A DNA stretch of 64,000 bases from Phycisphaerae bacterium (lineage in GTDB: Bacteria > Planctomycetota > Phycisphaerae > UBA1845 > Fen-1342), in assembly GCA_017999985.1 (NCBI GenBank), contig JAGNKU010000007.1:232339-296338 (forward strand). The letters are read 5' to 3'. The position numbers and the translations under genes are program-made. Below the pieces are notes generated by a model. That model was not told where the DNA came from. It saw nothing but the letters and a program-made list of their open reading frames with translations, and made no database searches. Below, piece after piece: positions 1-8,912 of the stretch (position 1 is its first letter; each line of letters begins with the position of its first letter).

Positions 1-518
1 CGCTCCACTGAACCTCAGTGGCGGTGTAAGAGGGTGGCATGTTGCCTAGCCCTCCACCCCAAGTGTGACGAGTTGGGAAACCAGCGAGATGAACTCGAAA
101 AACCACGAAAAGAACATTACATACCTCTCTTTCGTGCGTTTCTCGCTCCGGAGGGCCTGCCCTCCGCTTCCAATCCCGACCGACGAGACGAATATCTCAA
201 TCGTCGGCAGCTCTGAGCTGTGCTGGACCGGCGTATTGATGGCTATCGACCGATTCCACCCCCAGGGCTAAATTAGCTGGGCCCCGAACGAGAGTTTTTT
301 TGCAGCCGCGCAGAATCCGCGCGAGACGTGCCATTTCGGTATCGCTCCCGGACCAATACCCCACCACCAGCCTTGTTGTCGAATATCACCCCCCTGCCGG
401 CGAATACCCGTCCGGCGGGCGTGGCGTCCGAACCGTCCAGGTTCGGGTCGCCGGCTCGTCGGCCGAGCGTGGTAGAATCCCGTCGCAGTTCGCAGGCGAC
501 GCAGTACGAGGACCGAGA
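1..518. other. Intergenic, no gene supported
   Basis: No gene is supported here. Two short overlapping open frames (34-216 and 65-271) have no ribosome binding site and no recognisable motif. A perfect 8-bp hairpin with a CT loop lies at 149-166, and seven Ts at 295-301 have no stem before them. A TAGAAT hexamer at 473-478 resembles a -10 box for the FHA gene downstream, but I see no convincing -35 at the right distance. Confidence 0.5.
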
Positions 519-2105
519 ATGTTTGCCCGCTGGCTTTTTGTCCGACTGCACGCGGCCGAGAAGGCCCTCCGGGACGGGCGGCTCGACGACGCGTACGCCG
601 CGGCGGCCAAGCCGGAGCATCGCGCCGACCCGCGCTGGCAGCAACTGCTCGACGAGCTTGTCAAGCCGCTGGTGGCCCGCGCGCGTCTGGCACGTCAGGG
701 TGGCCGGTACGACGCCGCGCTGGCCGACCTCGACAAGGTCACAGCCCTCGGCCGCGGCGGGCCTGACGTGGACGTCTTGCGGCAGGAAATTGCGGTGGAG
801 CTGCGGCAGCACGTGGAACGGGACGCTGACCGGCGGGCGGCGGCCGGGCGTGTCGCCGAGCACCTGGATGCCGGCCGGCTGGAGACGGGCCGGCTCAACG
901 TGCAGCGTGTGGACGATCCGCGGCAGCGCGCGGAACTGGCCGAAGAGCTGGACATCCGCGTGCAGCGCAGCGCGCAACTGCTCCAGCAGGCAACGGCCGC
1001 GCTCGAGCGTGACGACGTGCTGGCCGCCGTACGCTACTGGCACGAGGCCTGTGAACGGCACGGACGCACGCGGGATTCCGATACGTTCGCCGCGCGGCTC
1101 GGCGCGGCGTGCCGAAAGGCGATCGAGACGTGGGTGGACGACGGGCGGATGGACTGCCTGGTTGCGGCGCGCAGCGGGCTCGGCGCCTTGTTGCCGATGG
1201 AGCCGACGCTGGCTGAGTCCGACCGGGTCGTAGGGTTGTGCATGCGGGCCGTGAGCCAGTTCTCAGCCGCGGACTACGCCGGCCTGCGGCAGACGCTGCT
1301 GCGTCTGAAGGCGGCGCGCGGCAGGGTGTCGTGGGTCGAGGGCGCGCTCAAGGCGCTGGCCGGCATCGTGGAAGGCCAGGATGCGCTGCTCGCCTCTCCG
1401 CTGGGGCTGTATGTCACGACGGCGGAACCGGCGGCGCGGCGTGCGAGCCCGACCGGCCACACGGACACGGCCGCCGGTGCGATCGCGGCGCCGGACGCGC
1501 TGCGGATCGACCGGCCTCTGTTGATGCTGGTGGATGGCGGCGGAAGCTGCCTGCTGGTGCACGAGGACCGTGTCCGCATTGGCCGCGCGGGCAGCTCGAT
1601 GACGGTGGAAGTGCCGGTGCCGGGCGACCTGCAATCGCACCACGCCGACGTCGTGCGCCATGGCGAGGACTATTTCCTGACGGCGTACGGGCCGGTGGAA
1701 GTCAATCATCGGCGGGTGACGCATACGCTGCTGCGGGATGGCGATCGCATCGCGCTGGGCGGGCAGGCGAAGATGGTGTTCTGCAAGCCCAGCGCGAAGA
1801 GCGAATCGGCGGTGTTGCGCCTCTCGCACCGCTGCCGGTTGCCGCAGGATGTGGGCGACGTGGTGCTGTTCCGGCAGACCTGCCTGATCGGCCCCACGGA
1901 AAGCTGCCACCTGCGCACGCACGACAGCCAGGGCCAGGTCGTGCTGTTCGAGCGGGGCGGCGGGCTGCACGCGCGGCCGACCGCGGAACCGGCCTGGCAG
2001 AGCAGCCCGTCGCGGCCGGTGCGCACGGGCGAGACGATGGAGTTCGGTGAGCTGCGTCTGACGGTCAAGCCGTACGAGCTACGGGGCTGGAGCGCGGAAG
2101 CCTAG
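519..2105 (+). CDS. FHA domain protein with TPR-like N-terminus
   Basis: This 528-residue protein probably binds phosphothreonine peptides and so may be a target or partner of the kinase encoded just downstream. The N-terminal half is helical and TPR-like, with alternating Ala/Leu and Arg/Asp. The FHA-like domain is at about residues 334-425, with the signature pieces VRIGRAG, SHHADVV, and VNHRRV followed by LLRDGDRIALG. There is no signal peptide, so it should be cytoplasmic. The open frame runs upstream to 300, but ATG 519 has the ribosome binding site ACGAGG seven bases before it and starts the conserved-looking part. It is the first gene of a plus-strand cluster with a kinase and membrane protein. 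The FHA assignment is from pattern, not from a search. Confidence 0.8.
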   Translation: MFARWLFVRLHAAEKALRDGRLDDAYAAAAKPEHRADPRWQQLLDELVKPLVARARLARQGGRYDAALADLDKVTALGRGGPDVDVLRQEIAVELRQHVERDADRRAAAGRVAEHLDAGRLETGRLNVQRVDDPRQRAELAEELDIRVQRSAQLLQQATAALERDDVLAAVRYWHEACERHGRTRDSDTFAARLGAACRKAIETWVDDGRMDCLVAARSGLGALLPMEPTLAESDRVVGLCMRAVSQFSAADYAGLRQTLLRLKAARGRVSWVEGALKALAGIVEGQDALLASPLGLYVTTAEPAARRASPTGHTDTAAGAIAAPDALRIDRPLLMLVDGGGSCLLVHEDRVRIGRAGSSMTVEVPVPGDLQSHHADVVRHGEDYFLTAYGPVEVNHRRVTHTLLRDGDRIALGGQAKMVFCKPSAKSESAVLRLSHRCRLPQDVGDVVLFRQTCLIGPTESCHLRTHDSQGQVVLFERGGGLHARPTAEPAWQSSPSRPVRTGETMEFGELRLTVKPYELRGWSAEA

Positions 2106-2160
2106 GGACGCGCGATGAGCCGGCCCGGTGCCAGAAGCCGGGTCGAGCGGAGGAAGAGAC

Positions 2161-4440
2161 GTGGCGTACACGTTCAAGCATGGTGATCGGCCGCTGGAAG
2201 GCGTCACAGTGCAGCGTGCGATCGGCCGCGGCGGGTTCGGCGAGGTGTATTACGCGCTGGCCGACTCGGGGAAGCAGGTCGCGTTGAAGTACCTGCGCGA
2301 GAACCCGGAGATCGAGCTGCGTGGCATCGCCCACGTGATGAACCTGAAAAGCCCGCACCTGATCACGATCTACGATGTGAAGCGAAACCCGGCCGGCGAG
2401 CCGTTCGTCATCATGGAATATGTGAGCGGCCCGTCGCTGCGTGAGCTGCTCATGGCGGAGCCGGGGGGGTTCAGCGTCCAGAAGGCCGCGTTCTTCCTGA
2501 GTGGGATCGCGAAGGGCCTGAGCTACCTGCATGAGCGCGGCATCGTACACCGCGACCTGAAGCCGGCGAACATATTCTACGACGACGGCTACGTGAAGAT
2601 CGGCGACTACGGGCTCAGCAAGCACATGTCCGTGTCGCAGCACAGCGGCCAGACGGTCAGCGTCGGCACGGTGCACTACATGGCGCCGGAGATCGGCTCG
2701 GGGAGCTACACGAAGGCCATCGATATCTACGCGCTCGGCGTGATCCTGTACGAGATGCTGACCGGGCGGCTGCCCTACAGTGGCGCGAGCATGGCCGAGG
2801 TGCTGATGCGGCACTTGCGCGATCGGCCGGACCTCAGCGGCATACCGCAGCCGTTTGCCGGGGTCATCGCCAAAGCGCTCGCCAAGGACCCGCAGGAGCG
2901 CTACCAGGACGCGGACGAGATGCTCGCGGCGATCATGGAATCCGGCGACGTCGGCCGCAGCATCGACTCGTTCGATGCCACCAGTCTGTCGCGGGTGCCG
3001 CGCGCGCCGGAAGCCAGCGACCAGGATCCGACGCTGACGTCGCCGCACCGGCCGTCGCCGCCGCCGCTGCCCTCGATGGACGTGCGGGCGCCGCTGCCGG
3101 GGCAACCGCTGCCCGAGCGCCTGCAGCGGAAGTTGGACCGGCTGAACGAGAAGCTGGCCCGCAAGGCGGCGAAGCTGGAGCAGAAGCTGGGGCCGCGGCG
3201 TGGTGGGGTTCCGATCCCAGCCGCGCCGGCAGCGACCCCGAAGGTCAATCGGCGCGGGCAGATGTTCGTGCTCCTGGCGGTAGCGGCCGCCATTTCGGTG
3301 GCCTTCGGGTCGCTGGCCGGTTCGGGGCGCAGCCCGGAGACATGGGCCGTGTGCATCGCGCTGTTCATCATCGGCGGCACGGTCGGCCCGCTGATCGCGC
3401 ACCTGCGACTCCTCCGGAACTCGCCACTGCGGAACACGCTGCTCAGCCGGCTGGCGCATGCGAGCATGGCCGGGCTGTTGATGCTTCCGGCGTTCGGAAT
3501 CGCAGCCGACGAACTGGACCACCGCTTTGCCGGCGACGTTTCTCAGTTGATCCTTGCGCCGATCGTGGCGATCCTGCTCTGCGACTGGGGCAAGCGCATC
3601 GAAGCCGGGCGACGAGGCCGCGTGGACGGCTGGGCGGCCTTCTGGCCGGCACTGATCGGCTTTGTGTTGGCGCAGATCCTGGATCTTGAAAACTACGCCT
3701 GGGTGGCCGCCGGCATCTGCGCCGCGATCGCGCTGCTGACGCAGGCCGCGGCCAGCATGTGGCCGGCGGTAGCGACACCGACGCCTTTCGCGGTTCCCCC
3801 ATTGCCGACCACGCCGCCGAAGAACGACGCCGCCGTTCAAGCGGTCGCGCCGCTGGCCGAGGCCGCGACATCGCTGGCCCAGGCAGCTGCCACGCAAGCG
3901 AGCAGTCCGCCGCCGCCGCCGGCCGAGCTCATCACCGCGAGCCAGCCTTCGTTCGTCGGGCGGACCGCGCACGCGGGGGTATCGTTTCTGGGCAAGGTGC
4001 TGCTGCTCATCGGGCTGGTCTGGGCGCTCGGGCAGGACCCGGCGCTGCACTATGCCCGCGAGTACGCCAACGAGGCGAGTGCGCACGGCGTCCGCGTGGA
4101 CCGCGACATTCAGCAGTTGATCGACAGCGGTGTGCCCCGTGGGCTGCCGCTGATCCCGCTGGTGCTGGGCAGTCTGCTGCTCATGGCGGCCCGCCGCCGC
4201 GACGGCGTCCGACACTTCGTCCGCGGGGCGTGCGGCTACGGTCTGGTGTGCTTCGGTGCACTGAGTGCGATCCTGTGGGGCAGCCGCGGGCTACAAGGGC
4301 TGTTCGTCGCCGGGGACATGAGCGGGTGGGACGATCCGGAGTTCTGGGGTCCGATGCTGCTGACGACCCTTGGCCTGGGCGTTGGGGCGCTGCTGCTGCT
4401 CTGGCCGGCGCAACGTGATAACAGGCCGATCGTGATCTAG
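2161..4440 (+). CDS. Membrane serine/threonine protein kinase (Hanks type)
   Basis: A 759-residue kinase that phosphorylates proteins on Ser/Thr at the inner membrane. The N-terminal catalytic domain (about residues 15-270) has the glycine loop GRGGFGEVYYAL, the ATP lysine in VALKYL, the catalytic loop HRDLKPAN near residue 130, a DYG in place of DFG, and APE. A Pro/Ala-rich linker (about 280-365) leads to a C-terminal half with several hydrophobic segments, so the protein is multi-spanning rather than single-pass. I chose GTG 2161 because GGAGGA sits just before it; an upstream GTG at 2128 has no such site. The gene follows the FHA gene by 55 bp and precedes a membrane protein by 6 bp, suggesting one transcript. 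No extracellular sensor domain is recognisable. Confidence 0.92.
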   Translation: MAYTFKHGDRPLEGVTVQRAIGRGGFGEVYYALADSGKQVALKYLRENPEIELRGIAHVMNLKSPHLITIYDVKRNPAGEPFVIMEYVSGPSLRELLMAEPGGFSVQKAAFFLSGIAKGLSYLHERGIVHRDLKPANIFYDDGYVKIGDYGLSKHMSVSQHSGQTVSVGTVHYMAPEIGSGSYTKAIDIYALGVILYEMLTGRLPYSGASMAEVLMRHLRDRPDLSGIPQPFAGVIAKALAKDPQERYQDADEMLAAIMESGDVGRSIDSFDATSLSRVPRAPEASDQDPTLTSPHRPSPPPLPSMDVRAPLPGQPLPERLQRKLDRLNEKLARKAAKLEQKLGPRRGGVPIPAAPAATPKVNRRGQMFVLLAVAAAISVAFGSLAGSGRSPETWAVCIALFIIGGTVGPLIAHLRLLRNSPLRNTLLSRLAHASMAGLLMLPAFGIAADELDHRFAGDVSQLILAPIVAILLCDWGKRIEAGRRGRVDGWAAFWPALIGFVLAQILDLENYAWVAAGICAAIALLTQAAASMWPAVATPTPFAVPPLPTTPPKNDAAVQAVAPLAEAATSLAQAAATQASSPPPPPAELITASQPSFVGRTAHAGVSFLGKVLLLIGLVWALGQDPALHYAREYANEASAHGVRVDRDIQQLIDSGVPRGLPLIPLVLGSLLLMAARRRDGVRHFVRGACGYGLVCFGALSAILWGSRGLQGLFVAGDMSGWDDPEFWGPMLLTTLGLGVGALLLLWPAQRDNRPIVI

Positions 4441-4446
4441 CTGAGA

Positions 4447-5349
4447 GTGGCACACGTGGTGGAACAAGCTTTCGTGCCTAAGATCATGCTGCTTTTGCTG
4501 GGAGCGTTGGCGCTCGCCGGCGGCGTAGTGGCGATTATCGCCGTGGCGCGGCTGGCGATGCGCAAGCCTGTGGCCGGGGTGGTCACCGCAGTGGTGCTGC
4601 TCCTGGTGCTGGCCGCCGGCGCCGCGGCGGTGATGGTCGTGCGTGCGCCCGTGTACACAGCGGGACGAGCCTCTCGGCTCATGCCTGTCGCCGTCGAGGT
4701 ACCGATGCCGCCGGCGCCGCCGGAAGCACCCCGACTCCAGCGGCCGCGCGCGGTCACAATCACCCGGGGCGGAGTTGCCGACGAGCGCGGGCCCGAGTTC
4801 GTGACGATCGAGCTGGGCAACCTCGACATGTCGGAGATGCGCGCGGACCTCGATGAGCTGCGCGTTTCGGCGGGCGAGCAGGAGCTGCCGCCGCAGGCGA
4901 CGGAGTCGGTGTCGAGGCTGGCGGAAGAGTCCATGCCCGAGCGGCTGTTCGAGTACTTCGACCGCCTGGCCAAGGAAACGTCGCCGCCCGCCGAAGCGCT
5001 GCGGACACTGCGGACCGAGCTTAAGAAGCTCACTGGTTCCCAGCGGCGCGCGCTCGCCGCGAAGATAGCCGCTCAGCGTGACGCGATCGCGACCTATCGC
5101 CTCAAGGCCCTGAGCGACCTGGACGGCGACCCGCGGGACCCGGGGCACTACGGGGTCGAGGCCGAGCTGGAGCCCGACGCGATCTTGCGGCAGGCCGTGC
5201 AGGCGCGGGAAACGAGCCGGCGGGAACGGCCGAGGTTTACCCGGCTGTCCGCGCTCGGCACATGCGGCGTGATCGTGGCAGCCGCCATCATCCTGAAGCT
5301 GGCGACACGGTGGAACCGCGCGACCGGCACTACCACCATCAAGGTCTAG
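4447..5349 (+). CDS. Hypothetical membrane protein with internal helical domain
   Basis: I do not recognise this 300-residue protein. Two hydrophobic helices lie at about residues 13-35 and 38-62, then a charged, helix-rich region of roughly 200 residues, then one more hydrophobic helix near residues 268-290. This predicts a membrane-anchored protein whose middle domain lies on one face. It starts 6 bp after the kinase stop and is probably co-transcribed with the FHA protein and kinase, so it may belong to the same signalling unit. GTG 4447 lacks a clear ribosome binding site; GTG 4456 and ATG 4486 are alternatives. Function is unknown. Confidence 0.7.
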   Translation: MAHVVEQAFVPKIMLLLLGALALAGGVVAIIAVARLAMRKPVAGVVTAVVLLLVLAAGAAAVMVVRAPVYTAGRASRLMPVAVEVPMPPAPPEAPRLQRPRAVTITRGGVADERGPEFVTIELGNLDMSEMRADLDELRVSAGEQELPPQATESVSRLAEESMPERLFEYFDRLAKETSPPAEALRTLRTELKKLTGSQRRALAAKIAAQRDAIATYRLKALSDLDGDPRDPGHYGVEAELEPDAILRQAVQARETSRRERPRFTRLSALGTCGVIVAAAIILKLATRWNRATGTTTIKV

Positions 5350-5358
5350 CACGGCGCC

Positions 5359-5378
5359 GCGCGGGGTCCGCGGAGCGC
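5359..5378. repeat. Short dispersed repeat fragment
   Basis: A 20-base stretch just after the stop of the membrane protein gene matches 52257-52276, inside the repeat array of the lipoamide dehydrogenase gene, with one mismatch. Both contain GCGGGGTCCGCG. This suggests the left part of the lpd repeat unit is a dispersed element rather than native lpd sequence. Two copies in 64 kb is thin evidence. Confidence 0.4.
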
Positions 5379-5459
5379 CCGCGGGTTGGCCGCCGAGCGC
5401 CCCGGCGGTATCCTGCCTGCGCGGCATGCGATCCGTGAGACCAAGGCAGGGCGCGAACG

Positions 5460-6359
5460 ATGGCCGGCGACGAAGCCGAGGCTTTCCTGATTGAAGCGGT
5501 GCGGCGCGGCGACCAGGTGGCCTGGCGCGCGGTGATCGAGCGCTACCAGGGGCGGATGCTCAGTTTTGCGCGGCGCATGCTCGCCGAGCGCAGTGAAGCC
5601 GAAGACCTCGTCCAGGAGACGTTTCTCGGCTTGCTGCGCAGCCTGCCGACTTACGACGCGAGCCGCGCGCTGGAAACCTACCTGTTCGCGATCCTGCGTA
5701 ACAAGCTGCACGACTACCTGCGGCGGCGGCAGAAGGGCCAGCGCCAGAGCCTCGATCAACTGGAGATGGACGACGCCCCCGAGGCCTGGGTCGACGCCGA
5801 CACGCCCAGCCGCTACCTGGCCAACCAGGAGAAACTGACCGCGCAGCGCGCGGCGCTTGTGGCGGGTCTGCGACAATGGGTGGAGCAGTGCACACAGCAG
5901 CGCCGCTTTCAGGATCTGATCGTCACCGAGATGCTCGTGGTGCTGGGGCTGCGGAACAAGGAGGTCGCGGCGGACCTGGAGCTGACCGAGCCGGCCGTCG
6001 CCGGCATCAAGTTCCGCGTGCTCGAGCAGTGGCGCAAGCTTGCGAGCGCCGCGCCGGGGGCGCAGGAATGGACCGAGGCCGACCTGGCGCTGGACAGCAC
6101 GCTGGGGCGCATCTGGCGCGAAGAAGGCATCTCGTGTTTGAAACGCTCGACACTCGGGCGGTTCCTGCTGGGCACGCTGGATGAGGAATGGAACGAGTAC
6201 ATCGACTTTCACGTCCACCAGGCCGACTGCGACACGTGCAACGCCAACCTGGACGACCTGCGGAGCGAGGACGAACGCGACGCCGCTGCACACGAAAAGC
6301 TGCGTGAGCGGTGCTTTGCATCGAGCGTAGGATTCCTGTCACATTCCCCGGGGAAATGA
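5460..6359 (+). CDS. ECF-type RNA polymerase sigma factor with Cys/His-containing tail
   Basis: A 299-residue sigma-70 family protein that should direct RNA polymerase to a specific promoter set. Region 2 lies at about residues 20-90, with AEDLVQETF typical of the core-binding part. The region 4 helix-turn-helix is at about 150-200 (EVAADLELTEPAVAGIKFR). It is longer than a normal ECF factor (about 180-200 residues) because of a C-terminal extension of about 70 residues holding RFLLGTLDEEW and then HVHQADCDTC. That H-x3-DC-x2-C pattern resembles the zinc site of ZAS-type anti-sigma factors, so the tail may act as a built-in redox or metal switch; this is inference. It lies 110 bp after the kinase cluster and converges on the HEAT-repeat gene with only 6 bp between stops. 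Confidence 0.88.
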   Translation: MAGDEAEAFLIEAVRRGDQVAWRAVIERYQGRMLSFARRMLAERSEAEDLVQETFLGLLRSLPTYDASRALETYLFAILRNKLHDYLRRRQKGQRQSLDQLEMDDAPEAWVDADTPSRYLANQEKLTAQRAALVAGLRQWVEQCTQQRRFQDLIVTEMLVVLGLRNKEVAADLELTEPAVAGIKFRVLEQWRKLASAAPGAQEWTEADLALDSTLGRIWREEGISCLKRSTLGRFLLGTLDEEWNEYIDFHVHQADCDTCNANLDDLRSEDERDAAAHEKLRERCFASSVGFLSHSPGK

Positions 6360-6365
6360 CGCGCG

Positions 6366-8561
6366 TCAGCGCCGCGCCTGCGTGGTGGCGGCCGATTCGA
6401 GCGGCGAGGCCGGAGCCGTTTCGGGCGGCGGCGTGATCTGCTGCGCCCGCTCGCGCAGCCGCACCAGCTCCGTCAGCGCTTCCTCCGGCCACCCGCCGGG
6501 CGGGCAGCGCTCCAGCGCCGCCAGCATCGCCAGCGCCTGGCCGGCGCCGGCTGGCGTGAGCCGCATTTCGACCTCGGTCTTCGCCGCGTCCCACAGCGCC
6601 AGGCGCTCCGCGACCGGCAGGGCCTGCGCCAGCGCCGCGGCCACGGACTCGTCATAGCGCCCGCTGGCCAGCGCGCAGCGCAACAGATCGAGCGCCACCG
6701 GCCCGATGGCATTGGAGCCGACGGCGTGCAGGTCCGCGAGCGCCGCCACATAGGCGGCGACCGCTTCCGTAGGCTGGTCCAGGCGCACGTGCTGTCCGGC
6801 GAGCCGCGCCCGGATCAGCCCCAGTCGCCCGCGGTCAACCGGCTCGGTCTCCTGGGCCGCGGTGACGAGGCGCTGCAGAAGCTCGACGCGGCGCTGAATG
6901 TCCTGGGGGCTGGTCCCCGACAGACGCGCGATCCAGCGCTCGATGTCGTCGGCGGAACCCTTCGAGAGAATATCCAACACGCCACGCCACGCGGCCTGCC
7001 GGATCGTCTCGTCCGTCTCCAGCGGCGAGACAACGCGCTCCCAGAGGGCGCGGACCTGGCTCTCGCTGCCGCTGGAGCCCAGCAGGGCGAGTTTCTGAAT
7101 CGCCGCCTTGCGCACGCCCGCATCCGGATCGCTCGTGGCTTCGGCAAGGGCGTCGGCGAACTGGGGGCTGTTGAGCGCTGCAATCCCACGGACGGCGGCC
7201 TGGCGCACGACAACCGCTTCCTGCCGGTCCAGGGCGGCAACGAAGGCAGGCCCGCAGCGCGGGTCCGCCACGTTCCCCATGGCCCACAAGACGCGCTCCC
7301 GCAGCGCGACCTGCGCGGTCTGGCTGCGTTCGAACACGCGCAGCAATGCCTCCACCACGACGTCTTCCTGGTCCTCGGCGAGTACGCCCCGCTCGGCGAG
7401 GCGGCCCAGCGCTGCGACGGCTTCCGTCACGCACTGTTCGTCACGCTGTTCGAGCTCGCTCACCAGCGGACCGGTGGCCGACTCGGCGCCGACGTACCCC
7501 AGGCCGTTGAGCAGGGCCATGCGCACTTCGCGGGTGCGCGCCGCAGGGAGCATTTCGAGGAACCGCGCGCTGTCATCCCGCTCGCGCAGGCTGGCGACGG
7601 TCTGCACCGCTGCCGCCTGCTCCCGGGAATCCGTGCTGCCCAGCAGATCTCGAATGCGATCCTGCAGCTCAGTGGGCAACGACTTGCCTTCGGCCAGGTG
7701 GAGCTGCGCGAAGCGCAGCCCGAGCAGCCGGATGGTCGTCGAAGCGTCCGCGAGGTAGCCGACCAGCAGCGTGACGCGTTCGGTATCGGCCGCGCGCAGG
7801 AAGCTCGCCTCCAGCGCTTTCGCCAGGCGCGCCTCCATCGTGTCCAGTCGGCGGCGCATTTCACGGTCCTTGCGGACCAGCCGCTCGATCTGCAGCTGCT
7901 GCCACACCTCGCGCGAGAGCGTGCGGCTGCCTTCCCACCAGGCGCGGGCCGCGGCCGCGTCCTCGCCGAAGTCCATGGCGGTCGCCTGCGCAAGGGCGCT
8001 GAGGGCCGCCTGTGCGAGCGTCGGGTCCGGGTCGGACAACACCGCGACCAGCCCGCCGATCGCCTCGCGCTCGGTCATCAAGCCCAGTGCCGAAATGGCC
8101 GCCAGCCGGGCCGGCCGCGTCTGGGTGCTGTCCAACGCCAGTTGCTGGAGGCGGGGAGTCACGCCGTTGTCACGATAGCCCGCCAGCGCGCCCGCGGCGG
8201 CCTGTCGGACGGCGGGGTCGGCATCCGCGAGCATGTTGATAAGCGGATCGATGTACGCGGGGTCCAGGAACTCAGGCTGTTCCGCGAGGACCGTGGCGAC
8301 CGCCACCTTGGCCGCCGCGTTCGGCCCGCTCAGTAGGGTGATCAGCCGCGGCGGGGTCTCGGACCAGCGTTGGAGGAGCAATTCCCGCGCCCCCGTGCGG
8401 CGCACGTCCGGAGCGTTCTGACCCTCGATGAGGGCGAGCAGGCTGGCCAGACGCTCCTGGTTGCTGGTGGCGGGCCGGGTGGCCGGCTGCGGGGCGGGTT
8501 CCTGCGCGAAACCCGTCACGGCCGCAAGGACCAGGATGAGTCCGACTGCCGCTCGCCACAT
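6366..8561 (-). CDS. Secreted HEAT-repeat protein
   Basis: A 731-residue protein made almost entirely of alpha-helical HEAT/armadillo-like repeats of about 30-35 residues. Pieces such as [15 protein letters not shown] and [18 protein letters not shown] show the repeat pattern. A signal peptide is at residues 1-20 ([14 protein letters not shown]), so it should be exported or periplasmic and serve as a binding scaffold. ATG 8561 is chosen because it places this signal peptide at the N-terminus; the frame continues to 8600. The C-terminal quarter is helical but less regular, and ends in a Pro/Ala/Thr-rich tail. It is read toward the ECF sigma gene and diverges from the PEP-CTERM gene. Binding partner unknown. 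Confidence 0.85.
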   Translation of the reverse strand: MWRAAVGLILVLAAVTGFAQEPAPQPATRPATSNQERLASLLALIEGQNAPDVRRTGARELLLQRWSETPPRLITLLSGPNAAAKVAVATVLAEQPEFLDPAYIDPLINMLADADPAVRQAAAGALAGYRDNGVTPRLQQLALDSTQTRPARLAAISALGLMTEREAIGGLVAVLSDPDPTLAQAALSALAQATAMDFGEDAAAARAWWEGSRTLSREVWQQLQIERLVRKDREMRRRLDTMEARLAKALEASFLRAADTERVTLLVGYLADASTTIRLLGLRFAQLHLAEGKSLPTELQDRIRDLLGSTDSREQAAAVQTVASLRERDDSARFLEMLPAARTREVRMALLNGLGYVGAESATGPLVSELEQRDEQCVTEAVAALGRLAERGVLAEDQEDVVVEALLRVFERSQTAQVALRERVLWAMGNVADPRCGPAFVAALDRQEAVVVRQAAVRGIAALNSPQFADALAEATSDPDAGVRKAAIQKLALLGSSGSESQVRALWERVVSPLETDETIRQAAWRGVLDILSKGSADDIERWIARLSGTSPQDIQRRVELLQRLVTAAQETEPVDRGRLGLIRARLAGQHVRLDQPTEAVAAYVAALADLHAVGSNAIGPVALDLLRCALASGRYDESVAAALAQALPVAERLALWDAAKTEVEMRLTPAGAGQALAMLAALERCPPGGWPEEALTELVRLRERAQQITPPPETAPASPLESAATTQARR

Positions 8562-8912
8562 GTCGATCACCGTCGGCGGTACGTCCGTTTGACAACGCAA
8601 CGCTAGACCCGGCCTGCCGGCAGGCGTTAGGCGCCGCGCAGCCGATAATAGTTACACCCACACGGAGGCCGGCCGCGGACCGGCGACGGATTATAACCCG
8701 ATCCGGCGGGCGCACACCCCGCCATGAAGCATTATCTTCTTTTCTCCGATAGAATTGTGATCACACGCTGCGGCTTGAACGAACGGTCGGCGGCGGCTAT
8801 TGTATCCTCCGGCGTAGCGTCGCGCGGCCGGCTCCACGCGACGTGTCCCGGGACAGTGGAAAGACAGTGTGACCCAACGAGGGCCGTGCTCGACCTGGTG
8901 AAGGATCGCGCT
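8562..8912. other. Divergent intergenic region
   Basis: This 351-bp region separates the divergent HEAT-repeat and PEP-CTERM genes. The stretch 8725-8810 is AT-richer than its surroundings and holds the promoter candidate listed separately. The perfect palindrome TGTGATCACA lies at 8756-8765, but ten-base palindromes are common by chance. The PEP-CTERM frame is open through part of this region, but the coding start at 8913 is much better supported. Confidence 0.5.
8775..8803 (+). promoter_or_regulatory. Candidate sigma-70 type promoter
   Basis: TTGAAC (8775-8780) and TATTGT (8798-8803), separated by 17 bases, each match the sigma-70 consensus at four of six positions. They stand in a local AT-richer patch about 110 bp before the PEP-CTERM gene start. 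This is sequence pattern only. Confidence 0.35.

Noticed and set aside
2065..4215. 716-codon open frame on the minus strand
   Set aside because: It is the shadow of the kinase gene; the composition is Arg/Gln/His-rich without motifs, and no ribosome binding site precedes it.
8756..8765. Palindrome TGTGATCACA
   Set aside because: Palindromes of ten bases are expected by chance about once per kilobase and it lacks the six-base gap of a CRP site.
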